64,000 nt of DNA from Paenibacillus lupini (GCF_011761355.1 NZ_JAASRW010000001.1:992001-1056000), one strand, 5' to 3'; shown: positions 15,975 through 24,063, counted from the stretch's first letter. The notes: generated from the letters alone by a model not told the origin. Made by a program: numbers and translations.

Positions 15975-17141
15975 ATGAAACCATTCCTGCGGATCTGCTT
16001 GATCCTTTCAATCTTCATGACCAGCGGTTGTTGGGACCGTACGGAAATAAACGATCTTGCATTTATTACAGGTACGGCGTTCGATTTAACGGATAATGGT
16101 AAATATCTGTTGTCCCTGCAATTTGCTATTCCTTCTTCTTCGCAGAATGGGGGATCGGGAGGACAGCAGCAAAAGTTTTTCGTATTATCGGCTACAGGGA
16201 AGAATGCAAACGAAGCATTTGAGAAAATTCAGAAGAAAAATTCCCGTAAACTGTTTACCGCCCACCGCAGCGTCATTTTGATTGGTGAATCGCTGGGGCG
16301 GCAAGGGATAAACGATTTGCTCGACGTATTCTCGCATGATCCACGTCAACGATTAAAAACATATATCATGCTTGTAAAAGGAGGAGAGGCAAGGAAAGTT
16401 CTGCAGACGCGATATCCATTTGATCAGCTACCAATGGAAGCCGTCAAAGAAATGGAATCACAACAAACCGAAATCGCTACTTCATTGCGAGATTTTTTCA
16501 TGGCAGCATCGAGTCCAGGGATTTACCCGATAGTGGGGGTTATTGAAGCGGATTCGGAAGGAAGTAATCCAAGCAAAAATAATGTATTTAAATTGGGGGG
16601 ATCGGCCGTATTTAAGGATTTAAAGTTAGTCGGTCTATTGGATGGTAATGAAACGGATGGACTGAATTGGGCAAGGGGTCATATGAAGGATGGAAGAATT
16701 AATGCCGAATTGGTGGACGGCAAAGGGAACGTCGGAATGGTTGTTACTCATGCTAACCGTATGATCAAGACAGATTTACAGGGAGATCGCATACAATTCA
16801 AGATCATTTTACATGGGAAAGGGACTCTAATCGAAAATAATACCGATTTGGATGTCAGTCTGCCGAAGAATCTTACTCTGGTTCAGGACGCCTTGGAGAA
16901 ATCGGCAGAGAAACAAATTCATGTTGCAGTCAATAAACTTCAAAAGCAATTCAAAGCTGATGCTATCGGTTTAGGTCGTGAACTATACAGAGATAAGCCA
17001 AATGATTGGAAATTGATACGAAATGAGTGGGACCAGAACTTTGCCGAAGCAGACGTTACCGTTGATGTGACGCTGACAATCGGGGGCTTTGGGATGGTGG
17101 GTCCACCTTTACAGCTAAATGAAGAGGGGATTAAGAAATGA
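15975..17141 (+). CDS. Ger(x)C family germination lipoprotein (receptor C subunit), locus 2
   Basis: 388 residues from the ATG at 15975, after a GGGAGGGAAGAGAAGGG purine tract; longer in-frame extension runs inside the A gene. The signal peptide ends in FMTSGC (lipidation at Cys19), then WDRTEINDLAFITGTAFDL, the standard GerC N-terminus. The C-terminal conserved ALGLGREL-like block appears as AIGLGRELYRDKPNDWKL. The gene is coupled (ATGA) to a small membrane protein gene. Confidence 0.92.
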   Translation: MKPFLRICLILSIFMTSGCWDRTEINDLAFITGTAFDLTDNGKYLLSLQFAIPSSSQNGGSGGQQQKFFVLSATGKNANEAFEKIQKKNSRKLFTAHRSVILIGESLGRQGINDLLDVFSHDPRQRLKTYIMLVKGGEARKVLQTRYPFDQLPMEAVKEMESQQTEIATSLRDFFMAASSPGIYPIVGVIEADSEGSNPSKNNVFKLGGSAVFKDLKLVGLLDGNETDGLNWARGHMKDGRINAELVDGKGNVGMVVTHANRMIKTDLQGDRIQFKIILHGKGTLIENNTDLDVSLPKNLTLVQDALEKSAEKQIHVAVNKLQKQFKADAIGLGRELYRDKPNDWKLIRNEWDQNFAEADVTVDVTLTIGGFGMVGPPLQLNEEGIKK

Positions 17142-17368
17142 TTGCTTACATATTGGGCTATGTACTCTTTGTGGTCGTTTGGTCCATCTTTCGAATACGA
17201 TTCATGCTGAGTAAGCAAAAAAATAAAGAAGCGATGGTGAATGGCGGTATTTTAGGTATTTCCCTGTTAATCGGCTCCTTGTTGATAGCGCAGGTTAAAC
17301 TGCCAAGCTTTGTTCATGTCCTACAAGTCCTTCTTGAGCCAGCGGGAAAGCAGTTGCTAATGCAATGA
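17138..17368 (+). CDS. Small two-helix membrane protein of germinant receptor locus 2
   Basis: 76 residues, two hydrophobic segments (about 2-24 and 36-55) and an amphipathic C-terminus. The start overlaps the GerC stop (ATGA). Several receptor operons in spore formers carry a fourth small membrane subunit (D type), and its size and topology fit that role. The last 12 bases overlap the end of the convergent permease gene. Confidence 0.7.
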   Translation: MIAYILGYVLFVVVWSIFRIRFMLSKQKNKEAMVNGGILGISLLIGSLLIAQVKLPSFVHVLQVLLEPAGKQLLMQ

Positions 17369-18460
17369 ACGTTCGGGTTTTCTTCTTATCGAATCTATCA
17401 CCAAAAGCAATAAGGGAATTAGAGTTTGGTTGATAAAAGCCAAGAGCGGGAATGTAAAGGCAAGATAATTAAGCAGTTCTGCACCATTTTTGAAGATCCA
17501 GAAAGATCCAATAAGGGATAGCAGGGTCAATGGAGGTACAAGATCCCGATAATTCCGAATTCCGAACAGCTGGCTTACGCACAAACTCAAAATAAACACG
17601 GACACCGAAACTTTCACGAAGCAGCCTATCACCCACGTTGATACGGCAATGGCCTCCAGTCTTTCGAAAGATCCCTCGATTCCGATATATTGGACAACGC
17701 TTAGAAAGGAATAGGTTAATTTCTCTGTCATCGGACCAAAAATCATAACGGTAAGCATGACAATGCTTACCGTTATAAGAGTGATGCCAACAAGTGCAAT
17801 CATTGAAGCTTTGCGGGCTTTGCTAGGCTGATTCAAAAAGGGCAAAAGCCATCCCAATATAAAGAGCTGATTCATAAATCCGCCTGCTGGACTAACAGCC
17901 CCTTGTAATACCGGGATTATTCCTTCAGCTAGAATCGGCTTAATTTGATTTGCATTGGCTTCCATAATCGTCAGAATTAAAAGCGGAATAAAAAAAGCGA
18001 GCAGGAGTATCGTAAGAAACTCGTTGCTTCTGGCGATGACTTCGATACCTAAATAAGCAGCTATACCACATAAGACTAAGAAGGTGAGGCTAGTAACGAG
18101 GGTAGGACTTTTTGGAAGCAGAAGCGTATTAATAAACCCAGTATGCTGCATTGTAATTGTCGAAATTGAAATAAGCCAATAATAAATATAATTGACCGCG
18201 ACTAATCTCCCGAACCATTTTCCAAGGATGGTCGAGCTATACTGGATAATCGTCTTTCCAGGATATCGATTCGCAAGCACAATCATCGTCCAAATGCTGA
18301 TGAATCCCGTAAGAGAGGCTAGCAGGGCTGACATCCATGCATCTTGCTTAGCGAACGTGACCATTAAGGAAGGAGAAGTTAATAAGTTCGTGGAGATGAT
18401 AAAAGTAAATATTAAAAAGCTCAATTGCTTTCCTGATATTTTTTCAATCGCTGCCTGCAT
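17357..18460 (-). CDS. Spore germination permease, GerAB family (receptor B subunit), locus 2, opposite strand
   Basis: 367 residues from the ATG at 18460, preceded by CGGAGAATTCAAG on the minus strand; an in-frame TTG at 18484 is less likely. The N-terminus EKISGKQLSFLIFTFIISTNLL matches GerB permeases, and about 10 membrane helices follow. It converges on, and overlaps by 12 bases, the small membrane gene of the A-C operon, so the three receptor subunits of this locus come from two opposed transcripts. In the other three loci here, A, B and C share a strand. Confidence 0.92.
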   Translation of the reverse strand: MQAAIEKISGKQLSFLIFTFIISTNLLTSPSLMVTFAKQDAWMSALLASLTGFISIWTMIVLANRYPGKTIIQYSSTILGKWFGRLVAVNYIYYWLISISTITMQHTGFINTLLLPKSPTLVTSLTFLVLCGIAAYLGIEVIARSNEFLTILLLAFFIPLLILTIMEANANQIKPILAEGIIPVLQGAVSPAGGFMNQLFILGWLLPFLNQPSKARKASMIALVGITLITVSIVMLTVMIFGPMTEKLTYSFLSVVQYIGIEGSFERLEAIAVSTWVIGCFVKVSVSVFILSLCVSQLFGIRNYRDLVPPLTLLSLIGSFWIFKNGAELLNYLAFTFPLLAFINQTLIPLLLLVIDSIRRKPERSLH

Positions 18461-18577
18461 CTTGAATTCTCCGTTTCCTAGCAAAGGTGTTCCAAGTATT
18501 GACGTCCCGCTATCTATTTATACGGTTCTCGGACCCTTATTCACTGTCCGTATGAAAAATTCCTATCATAGTTGTTA

Positions 18578-18594
18578 TCTATCGTTTTGATAGA
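18578..18594. promoter_or_regulatory. LysR-type dyad, site B
   Basis: TCTATC-N5-GATAGA, the same 6+6 dyad as at 13961-13977, again ending exactly 10 bases before a TTGATC -35 element. Confidence 0.6.
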
Positions 18595-18604
18595 AATAAT
18601 CATA

Positions 18605-18633
18605 TTGATCAATCATTTTGATTTTCATACAAT
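18605..18633 (+). promoter_or_regulatory. Sigma-A promoter of the TDT transporter gene
   Basis: TTGATC (18605-18610), 17-base spacer, TACAAT (18628-18633). This places the predicted transcript start near 18640. Confidence 0.65.
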
Positions 18634-18685
18634 GGCAAAGAGGAGGAAGTCCTCCGCAACAAAGATAGGAGAGAGGTGTCCGTCC

Positions 18686-19672
18686 ATGCAGCAAACTATG
18701 GCTATCATAGAGAAACAAAGAAGCCTCGGATCTGTACAATTTTTACCCGTTAATCTGTTTGCTTCAGTAATGGGTATCTCAGGTCTTTCATTGGCTTGGA
18801 GAGAAGCTAACAAGTTATTTGGCACTTCCACCGTTATTGCCGATATTAGCGGTATTGTTGCCATTGTTATGTTTATCGTATTAAGTGTCGGATATATTTT
18901 TAAATGGGCCTTATACCCAGAGAAAGTAAAAAATGAATTTATGCACCCGATTTCGGGTAACTTTTTTGGTTCAATTACGGTTGCCATGCTGCTGTTATCC
19001 TCAGTAGTTGGTCATTACAACGAAGTATTCGGACAGGTTATTTGGATCATCGGCACGGTATTAACATTAGTACTTAGTTATGTTTTTGTTGCACGTTTAT
19101 TGAATGGAAATCATGAGCCCGGAAACATCGTTCCGGCTTTGCTGGTTCCGGTAGTAGGTACCCTTGATATTTCTGTTGCTGGCGGGACAATGCCTTTTCC
19201 TTGGGCTCACGAAATTAATTTGATGTCACTTGCAATAGGTGGAATTATAGCTTTAGTATTCTTCACCTTGATCCTATATCGATTGATTCATCAGGCACCA
19301 CTGCCAGCCGGATTAGTACCTTCCATGATGATTATGATTGCACCGTTTGAAGTTGGTTTCCTTGGGCTTACAAACCTCCAGCAGCGAATTGATTCGTTCG
19401 GATCGATTTTGTTTTACTTCGGATTGTTCTTATTTATCGTTTTGTTCTTCAAAGTGTTTAAAAAGACCATCCCGTTTAGCGCTTCCTGGTGGGCTGTAAG
19501 CTTCCCGATGGCTGCGCTCAGCAATGCCGCATTGAAATACGCACTTTTCGTTGATTCCTGGCTGTTAATCGCTATTTCTGGACTCCTGTTGGCTTTGCTC
19601 AGTATCGTGTTGGTCATTCTTTTTGTTCGAACACTACAAAATTTATTTAATGGGAAGTTGCTGAGAGGCTGA
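18686..19672 (+). CDS. TDT-family (TehA/SLAC1-type) anion channel or dicarboxylate transporter
   Basis: The ATG at 18686 follows TAGGAGAGAGGTG; the upstream extension to 18572 overlaps the promoter and is rejected. The 328-residue protein starts its core with FLPVNLFASVMGISGLSLAWREA, the typical TehA/SLAC1 first-helix motif, and has about 10 membrane helices. Family members are anion channels or exporters linked to tellurite resistance, C4-dicarboxylate or sulfite transport; I cannot choose among these. Its promoter shares a LysR-type dyad with that of the small gene at 14049. Confidence 0.88.
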   Translation: MQQTMAIIEKQRSLGSVQFLPVNLFASVMGISGLSLAWREANKLFGTSTVIADISGIVAIVMFIVLSVGYIFKWALYPEKVKNEFMHPISGNFFGSITVAMLLLSSVVGHYNEVFGQVIWIIGTVLTLVLSYVFVARLLNGNHEPGNIVPALLVPVVGTLDISVAGGTMPFPWAHEINLMSLAIGGIIALVFFTLILYRLIHQAPLPAGLVPSMMIMIAPFEVGFLGLTNLQQRIDSFGSILFYFGLFLFIVLFFKVFKKTIPFSASWWAVSFPMAALSNAALKYALFVDSWLLIAISGLLLALLSIVLVILFVRTLQNLFNGKLLRG

Positions 19673-19738
19673 TGCTGCTTTCGGATTGTCTAAAGCTGGC
19701 CTTAACTAAATAGCCTTGTGAAGCAAGCTGATCAAGTG

Positions 19739-19771
19739 GAGATCCGACTTCTGTCGGTTCTCTTTTTTTCT
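19739..19771 (+). terminator. Rho-independent terminator
   Basis: GAGATCCGAC-ttct-GTCGGTTCTC followed by seven T residues, after the TDT gene. Confidence 0.8.
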
Positions 19772-19870
19772 ATACAATGAGTACAATGCTTAGTTAAAGG
19801 TTCAAAGAGGGTATAATAACATCCGTTATCCTACATAGATGTCTAAATGTTATTTCGGTAAGAGTTGCTA

Positions 19871-19900
19871 TTGACATGACACCAAATGGTGTCTTATAAT
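19871..19900 (+). promoter_or_regulatory. Consensus sigma-A promoter of the ArsR/SRPBCC operon
   Basis: TTGACA (19871-19876), 18-base spacer, TATAAT (19895-19900). The spacer is almost entirely an operator-like palindrome. Confidence 0.8.
19878..19893. promoter_or_regulatory. ArsR operator 1 (promoter spacer)
   Basis: GACACCA-AA-TGGTGTC is a perfect 7+7 palindrome between the -35 and -10 elements. Confidence 0.65.
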
Positions 19901-19906
19901 AAAAAT

Positions 19907-19922
19907 GTCACCGAACGGTGTC
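19907..19922. promoter_or_regulatory. ArsR operator 2 (near transcription start)
   Basis: GTCACCGAACGGTGTC shares the CACC-N4-GGTGTC core with operator 1, 29 bases further downstream. This spacing would let two dimers bind at adjacent turns. Confidence 0.6.
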
Positions 19923-19959
19923 CCATTAAGGGAGATTCACACAATTAGGAGTGGGTGTT

Positions 19960-20289
19960 GTGAGCGACAACAACCAAGAGCGGGATGTGTTTGACGCGAT
20001 TGCAGACCCGACAAGACGCCGGCTGATTCAACTGTTAGCTCAGACAGAGGAGTTACCTCTCCATGAATTAACAGCACAATTTCAGATGGGGCGTACAGCT
20101 GTATCTAAGCATTTGACCATCCTGAAAGAAGCCGGACTCGTACTTGACCGCAAAGTAGGCAGAGAAACGTTGTTTAGGTTAAACGCTACTCCACTTCGAG
20201 AGGTGCAGGATTGGGTAGCTTTCTACAGTAAGTTCTGGAGTATGAATATGCTGCGTTTAAACCAACTAATCGAGGAGGATGAATTATGA
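19960..20289 (+). CDS. ArsR-family winged-helix repressor
   Basis: 109 residues from the GTG at 19960, which lies 8 bases after AGGAG; a GTG at 19951 overlaps that site. The HTH core ADPTRRRLIQLLAQTEELPLHEL and the recognition segment MGRTAVSKHLTILKEAGLV are typical of ArsR repressors paired with AHSA1/SRPBCC proteins. No metal-binding CxC motif is present, so a metal sensor role is unlikely. It overlaps the next gene (ATGA), and two palindromes in its promoter suggest autorepression. Confidence 0.9.
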   Translation: MSDNNQERDVFDAIADPTRRRLIQLLAQTEELPLHELTAQFQMGRTAVSKHLTILKEAGLVLDRKVGRETLFRLNATPLREVQDWVAFYSKFWSMNMLRLNQLIEEDEL

Positions 20290-20687
20290 GTTTAGAATTA
20301 ACATTGGATTTTCAGTACAAAACAACGATCGAGAAGTTGTGGTCCGCATTAACCGATTCAAGCAAGCTTGCCAAATGGGTATTGGAAAATGATTTTGAGC
20401 CTACTGTTGGACATCACTTTCAATTCCGTGCTCAGCCAAACGAGTGGTGGGATGGCATTATCAACTGCGAAGTCTTGGTCGTAGACGAAACAAAACGCGT
20501 GTTGTCTTACACAGCAGCAACAGGTGCTGAAAAGCATACCGTTGTCTGGTCGCTGCAGGATTTGGGTGACGGGAAGGTTAACCTTCATCTTGAACAAACG
20601 GGCTTCTCCAATGTTCAAGGACTGGAAGGCGCTAGATATGGCGTTACACAATGGTGCGGTCAGCTTGAGAAGCTGCTTGCAGCCTAG
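20286..20687 (+). CDS. SRPBCC (AHSA1-like) family protein
   Basis: 133 residues with the START/Bet v1-like pattern of the AHSA1 group: IEKLWSALTDSSKLAKWV near the N-terminus, a central strand region with FRAQPNEWWDGIINCEVLVVDE, and a C-terminal helix with GVTQWCGQLEKLL. Such proteins have a hydrophobic ligand cavity. The ArsR-SRPBCC pair is a widespread unit whose ligand is usually unknown. It is translationally coupled to the ArsR gene. Confidence 0.87.
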   Translation: MSLELTLDFQYKTTIEKLWSALTDSSKLAKWVLENDFEPTVGHHFQFRAQPNEWWDGIINCEVLVVDETKRVLSYTAATGAEKHTVVWSLQDLGDGKVNLHLEQTGFSNVQGLEGARYGVTQWCGQLEKLLAA

Positions 20688-20716
20688 CCACCTCACCTGA
20701 AAGGGAGTACTCCTTT

Positions 20717-21310
20717 ATGATAAATAAAACCTTGTTCACGAAAGCAGATGCTTTCTTTAGTAAGGCTAAGACTTGGAAAGAAGAATATGAGAAGCTTAGA
20801 GCGATCATTCTTGAGTTTGAGCTGACCGAAGATTATAAGTGGATGCATCCTTGTTATACGTTAAATGATAAAAACATCTTATTAATTCATGGATTTAAAG
20901 AATATTGTGCGATTCTGTTTCACAAAGGGGTTTTGATGAAAGATCCCAATGGCATCCTAATCCAACAGACGGAGAATGTGCAGGCAGGGCGCCAGATTCG
21001 GTTCACCAGTGCCAAGCAAATCGAAGAGATGGAAGACATCTTGAAAGCTTATATTCAGGATGCTATTGAAGTTGAGAAGGCCGGACTTGAAATAGAGTAT
21101 AAAAAGAATGATGAGTATACGATACCAGAAGAGTTCCAGATTAAATTAGAGGAAGTCGACGGCTTAAAAACGGCATTCGAATCCTTAACACCAGGTCGTC
21201 AAAGAGCATATCTGCTTCATTTCTCACAACCGAAACAATCCAAAACACGAGAATCAAGAGTTGAAAAGTATATGCAGCAAATTCTCGATGGAAAAGGATT
21301 AAATGACTAA
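20717..21310 (+). CDS. YdeI/OmpD-associated (DUF1801-type) family protein
   Basis: 197 residues. The N-terminal half has the DUF1801 fold pattern (LRAIILEFELTEDYKWMHPCYTLNDKNILLIHGFKEY). The C-terminal part contains the OmdA-like segment IPEEFQIKLEEVDGLKTAFESLTPGRQRAYLLHFSQPKQSKTRESR, with the conserved GRQRxY and KTRxSR motifs of B. subtilis YdeI. The function of the family is unknown. It follows the SRPBCC gene by 29 bases (AAAGGGAG site), so probably belongs to the ArsR operon. Confidence 0.85.
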   Translation: MINKTLFTKADAFFSKAKTWKEEYEKLRAIILEFELTEDYKWMHPCYTLNDKNILLIHGFKEYCAILFHKGVLMKDPNGILIQQTENVQAGRQIRFTSAKQIEEMEDILKAYIQDAIEVEKAGLEIEYKKNDEYTIPEEFQIKLEEVDGLKTAFESLTPGRQRAYLLHFSQPKQSKTRESRVEKYMQQILDGKGLND

Positions 21311-21338
21311 AAGGGAGCTAAACGGCTCCCTTTTTTCG
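21311..21338. terminator. Rho-independent terminator
   Basis: AAGGGAGC-N5-GGCTCCCTT followed by T residues, between the convergent genes ending at 21310 and 21348. Confidence 0.85.
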
Positions 21339-21347
21339 TTTGAGTTC

Positions 21348-21719
21348 CTATTTTCGCCAAAAGGTAGTGCAGTCTGCTTTATCTTCCATATTAAAAGTAA
21401 TCATTTTCTTCAATAAGGAGTAATCAACCGGACTCTTCCACGGGATACGAACCAACTGGTTGGTGTGGTCATAGCCAGACTTCACGATTTCATCAGCGAG
21501 AAAAATCATTCCTGCCCGTTCAGGTGCAACAGCCAAATGCTGCTTAGATACGCTAAAACCAATGATAAAGGTATCGTGATCAGTAAACATAGGCTGATTC
21601 CATGCGATTTTGGGTACTAGAGTTGGAAACGTCTTAGCTACCCAATCAAAAACTTCCTCCGCTCGAGCTCGTTGGTCCGGGTTATCCATCTTTCCTAAAA
21701 ACTCTTCAAATTCTACCAA
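21348..21719 (-). CDS. fra: Frataxin-like iron chaperone (YdhG/Fra family, DUF1801)
   Basis: 123 residues, very close in length and pattern to B. subtilis YdhG/Fra. The core VAKTFPTLVPKIAWNQPMFTDHDTFIIGFSVSKQHLAVAPERAG is the family hallmark. The B. subtilis protein is reported to deliver iron for Fe-S cluster and haem assembly. The ATG at 21719 follows GGAGGGAACAACTT on the minus strand. It converges on a distant DUF1801 relative (20717); the two share the fold but are clearly different genes. Confidence 0.85.
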   Translation of the reverse strand: MVEFEEFLGKMDNPDQRARAEEVFDWVAKTFPTLVPKIAWNQPMFTDHDTFIIGFSVSKQHLAVAPERAGMIFLADEIVKSGYDHTNQLVRIPWKSPVDYSLLKKMITFNMEDKADCTTFWRK

Positions 21720-21811
21720 GTTGTTCCCTCCTGAAAGGACAATGTTTATTTCATGATAACAGGATGTCTGAGGGCAAACAACATGGCTATCAACAGAAAG
21801 GCGGGTTAATA

Positions 21812-22432
21812 ATGTCTGAAGAAATCATTGCGTTTCATAATCTCCATTTACCCAATGAGGTTAGAGTATTTCAGATTCCAAGAGAGAATATTCGTGTGTG
21901 GGATGACAATTACATGGTCTACGATGTTAAAATGAAAGATTCCCTAGGCAACGATTTCATCTTCAGACATTATTCTTTTTATGATAAATGGTTCGAGGTT
22001 AACATCACTCTTGATGAAAGCGGTAAGTTAATAACTGAACGTGGTCCGATTGATTGGAGCTATAATTGTGATATCTGTACTCCTTGCTTTAGTACCGGAA
22101 CTGAGTTGTATAATTTGGATTTGGAATTAGACATTTTGGTCAATCAGGACGGCCAAAATTATATTGTCATTGATGAGGATGATTTTGAAAATGTCGTTAA
22201 TCAAGGGTTACTCTCAGATGACGAGCGTATTGGTGCAAGAAAAGGGCTCGAGAGCTTAATTGAATTAATTGAATCGGGAAATTTACAACCTTATTTGGAG
22301 AGTGTTTGTTCATTTACGGATCTAATCCGTTTATCTGATACAATACCGCATCAGATCCTACAACTATCTGATGTGCCATTAATAGATGCTACCAAGAGAC
22401 GAAGGCTATACGGTAAAAGAACTCAGTTATAG
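21812..22432 (+). CDS. DUF402 / FomD-barrel family protein
   Basis: 206 residues from the ATG at 21812 after AAAGGCGGG; the frame is open to 21764. The C-terminal half shows the DUF402 signature: a run of LDLELDILV near residue 100, then YIVIDEDDFENVVNQGLLSDDE. The N-terminal half is divergent, with a CDICTPC-like Cys-rich stretch near residue 85. Related proteins hydrolyse nucleoside di- and triphosphates or phosphonate-CMP, but here several ligands cannot be confirmed by eye. Confidence 0.65.
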   Translation: MSEEIIAFHNLHLPNEVRVFQIPRENIRVWDDNYMVYDVKMKDSLGNDFIFRHYSFYDKWFEVNITLDESGKLITERGPIDWSYNCDICTPCFSTGTELYNLDLELDILVNQDGQNYIVIDEDDFENVVNQGLLSDDERIGARKGLESLIELIESGNLQPYLESVCSFTDLIRLSDTIPHQILQLSDVPLIDATKRRRLYGKRTQL

Positions 22433-22476
22433 CTTTTTGCTGAAGAGATTTGGAAATAAGCCTTTTACAGTACGCA

Positions 22477-22508
22477 AAAGTCGCGAATTATCGCGACTTT
22501 TTTATTTA
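22477..22508 (+). terminator. Rho-independent terminator
   Basis: AAAAGTCGCGA-atta-TCGCGACTTTT with a T run, 44 bases after the DUF402 gene. Confidence 0.85.
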
Positions 22509-22610
22509 TATATAGCGCACCTTCTCTACTTACTAGCAGGATAGTTTATTAGCCTAGTGGAATATACAGAAAGGAATCCCAATAACGATGTTCGAAAGGA
22601 GAAATGAGTT

Positions 22611-23105
22611 ATGTTGAAACTTTTCGAGTACAACTGGCAGGTTCGCAAAGATTGGTTTGACTGGTGTAGTACGGTGAATGAGGAAGAGCTGCTCAAGAAA
22701 CGCACCGGCGGCCTAGGATACATTCTTCCTACGTTGTATCATATTGTGGCTGTGGAATATGGCTGGATCTGCGGCGGCATACAAGATAAGGCGATTGAAA
22801 TCCCGCCATTCGAAGAAGTGGCCAACTTACAGCAAATCATCGATTTTTCCGCGCGTTGCCATGAGGAGCTCGCACCATTTGTCTATGAGTGGAATGACAG
22901 TCTGGAAGACAAAATAATGATTGATATCACCGATGAAGGAGAACGGGTACCCCATAAATACGGTGAAGTGATGCGGCATGTCATTGCTCATGAGATCCAT
23001 CACGTCGGTCAATTGTCTGTCTGGTCCCGAGAAATCGGACTAAAGCCGGTTACGGCAAACTTGATTGGCAGAGGATTATTTGATACGGTAAAAATCCACC
23101 TGTAA
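22611..23105 (+). CDS. DinB-family protein (second copy)
   Basis: 164 residues with DinB-fold histidines in LYHIVAVEYGW (about residue 44) and HVIAHEIHHVGQLSVW (about 123-138). The ATG follows GAAAGGAGAAATGAGTT. Unlike the gene at 4781, no SOS box is visible upstream. The short gap to the SDR gene (17 bases) suggests one operon. The enzymatic role is unknown. Confidence 0.87.
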   Translation: MLKLFEYNWQVRKDWFDWCSTVNEEELLKKRTGGLGYILPTLYHIVAVEYGWICGGIQDKAIEIPPFEEVANLQQIIDFSARCHEELAPFVYEWNDSLEDKIMIDITDEGERVPHKYGEVMRHVIAHEIHHVGQLSVWSREIGLKPVTANLIGRGLFDTVKIHL

Positions 23106-23122
23106 AGGAGTGTCTGAATAGT

Positions 23123-23905
23123 ATGGAATTAGGGATTAAAGGAAAACGAGCCATCATTACGGGCGGCAGTAAAGGTATCGGCTTCCAGACGGCTATGCTG
23201 CTAGCATCCGAAGGAGCTCAAGTAGCTCTTGTTGCTAGGAGTGAGGGACCGCTAAAGGAAGCTGCAGAGAGGATCGCGGCGAAGACTGGTATAGAGCCGT
23301 TCATTATCGTGGCGGACGTATCCGTTGAAGAAGAGGTGTACAGCGCGGTAGCGGCGACTGCAGAGCGATTTGGCGGTATTGATATCCTGGTGAACAACGC
23401 AGGCACTTCGGCAGCAAAGCCGTTTGAAGCGGTAGATGCTGCTGCGTGGTCAGCAGATTTGGATTTGAAGCTATTCGGCGCGGTTCATTTTACACGTGCA
23501 GCATTACCGTTTTTACGTCAGGACGGGGGAGGAGCGATAGTCAATGTCACAGCGATCGGCGGGAAGACACCTTCAGGCTCATCGCTGCCAACTTCGGTCA
23601 GTCGTGCAGCCGGACTCGCGCTGACCAAAGCGATGAGCAAGGATCTAGCACCTGATGGTATACGCGTGAACGCGGTTTGCATCGGACTGATCCGAAGCGA
23701 TCAGATCGAGCGAATGTGGCAGGCAATGGCGCCTCACCTGACTTGGGACGAATTCGCAGCCGATCCACGTCACGACATTCCGCTCGGACGAATCGGTCGC
23801 ACTGTGGAAGCCGCGAAAGTCATCACATTCCTCGTATCAGAAGCTGCTTCTTACGTAACAGGTACATCGGTCAATATTGATGGCGGCAAGGCAGCAGTTC
23901 TTTAG
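23123..23905 (+). CDS. SDR-family oxidoreductase with altered catalytic motif
   Basis: 260 residues of the classical short-chain dehydrogenase type. The cofactor glycine motif TGGSKGIG (about 12-19), NNAG (about 90), a Ser-region strand VNVTAIGG and the C-terminal GTSVNIDGG are present. The YxxxK catalytic pair is replaced: the segment reads LPTSVSRAAGLALTK where LYSASKAA would be expected, giving Thr for Tyr and Arg for Lys. The protein may have lost normal dehydrogenase chemistry or belong to a divergent subgroup. It is probably co-transcribed with the DinB-type gene upstream. Confidence 0.88.
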   Translation: MELGIKGKRAIITGGSKGIGFQTAMLLASEGAQVALVARSEGPLKEAAERIAAKTGIEPFIIVADVSVEEEVYSAVAATAERFGGIDILVNNAGTSAAKPFEAVDAAAWSADLDLKLFGAVHFTRAALPFLRQDGGGAIVNVTAIGGKTPSGSSLPTSVSRAAGLALTKAMSKDLAPDGIRVNAVCIGLIRSDQIERMWQAMAPHLTWDEFAADPRHDIPLGRIGRTVEAAKVITFLVSEAASYVTGTSVNIDGGKAAVL

Positions 23906-23930
23906 CAGAGGTACATATGATTAGGGAGAA

Positions 23931-23962
23931 ATGATGGTTCTATTATGGAGCCATCTTTTTTG
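23931..23962 (+). terminator. Rho-independent terminator
   Basis: GATGGTTC-N7-GAGCCATC followed by six T residues, after the SDR gene. Confidence 0.8.
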
Positions 23963-23996
23963 CGTCTGCTGTTGGATGACAAGTCATTTTATCTTG

Positions 23997-24025
23997 TTGA
24001 CGATTGTTATATGTTACAGTAAACT
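23997..24025 (+). promoter_or_regulatory. Promoter of the MerR operon
   Basis: TTGACG (23997-24002), 17-base spacer, TAAACT (24020-24025). The -10 lies inside a palindrome, so binding there would block polymerase. Confidence 0.55.
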
Positions 24026-24028
24026 GTA
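24015..24028. promoter_or_regulatory. Candidate MerR-family operator
   Basis: TACAGT-AA-ACTGTA is a perfect 6+6 palindrome. An additional half-site (AACTGTAA) lies at 24041-24048, just before the ribosome site. Confidence 0.5.
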
Positions 24029-24063
24029 CACAATACACTTAACTGTAATGGAGGGATGATCGC

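Noticed and set aside
22611..23105. SOS control of the second DinB-fold gene
   Set aside because: No GAAC-N4-GTTC element was found upstream.
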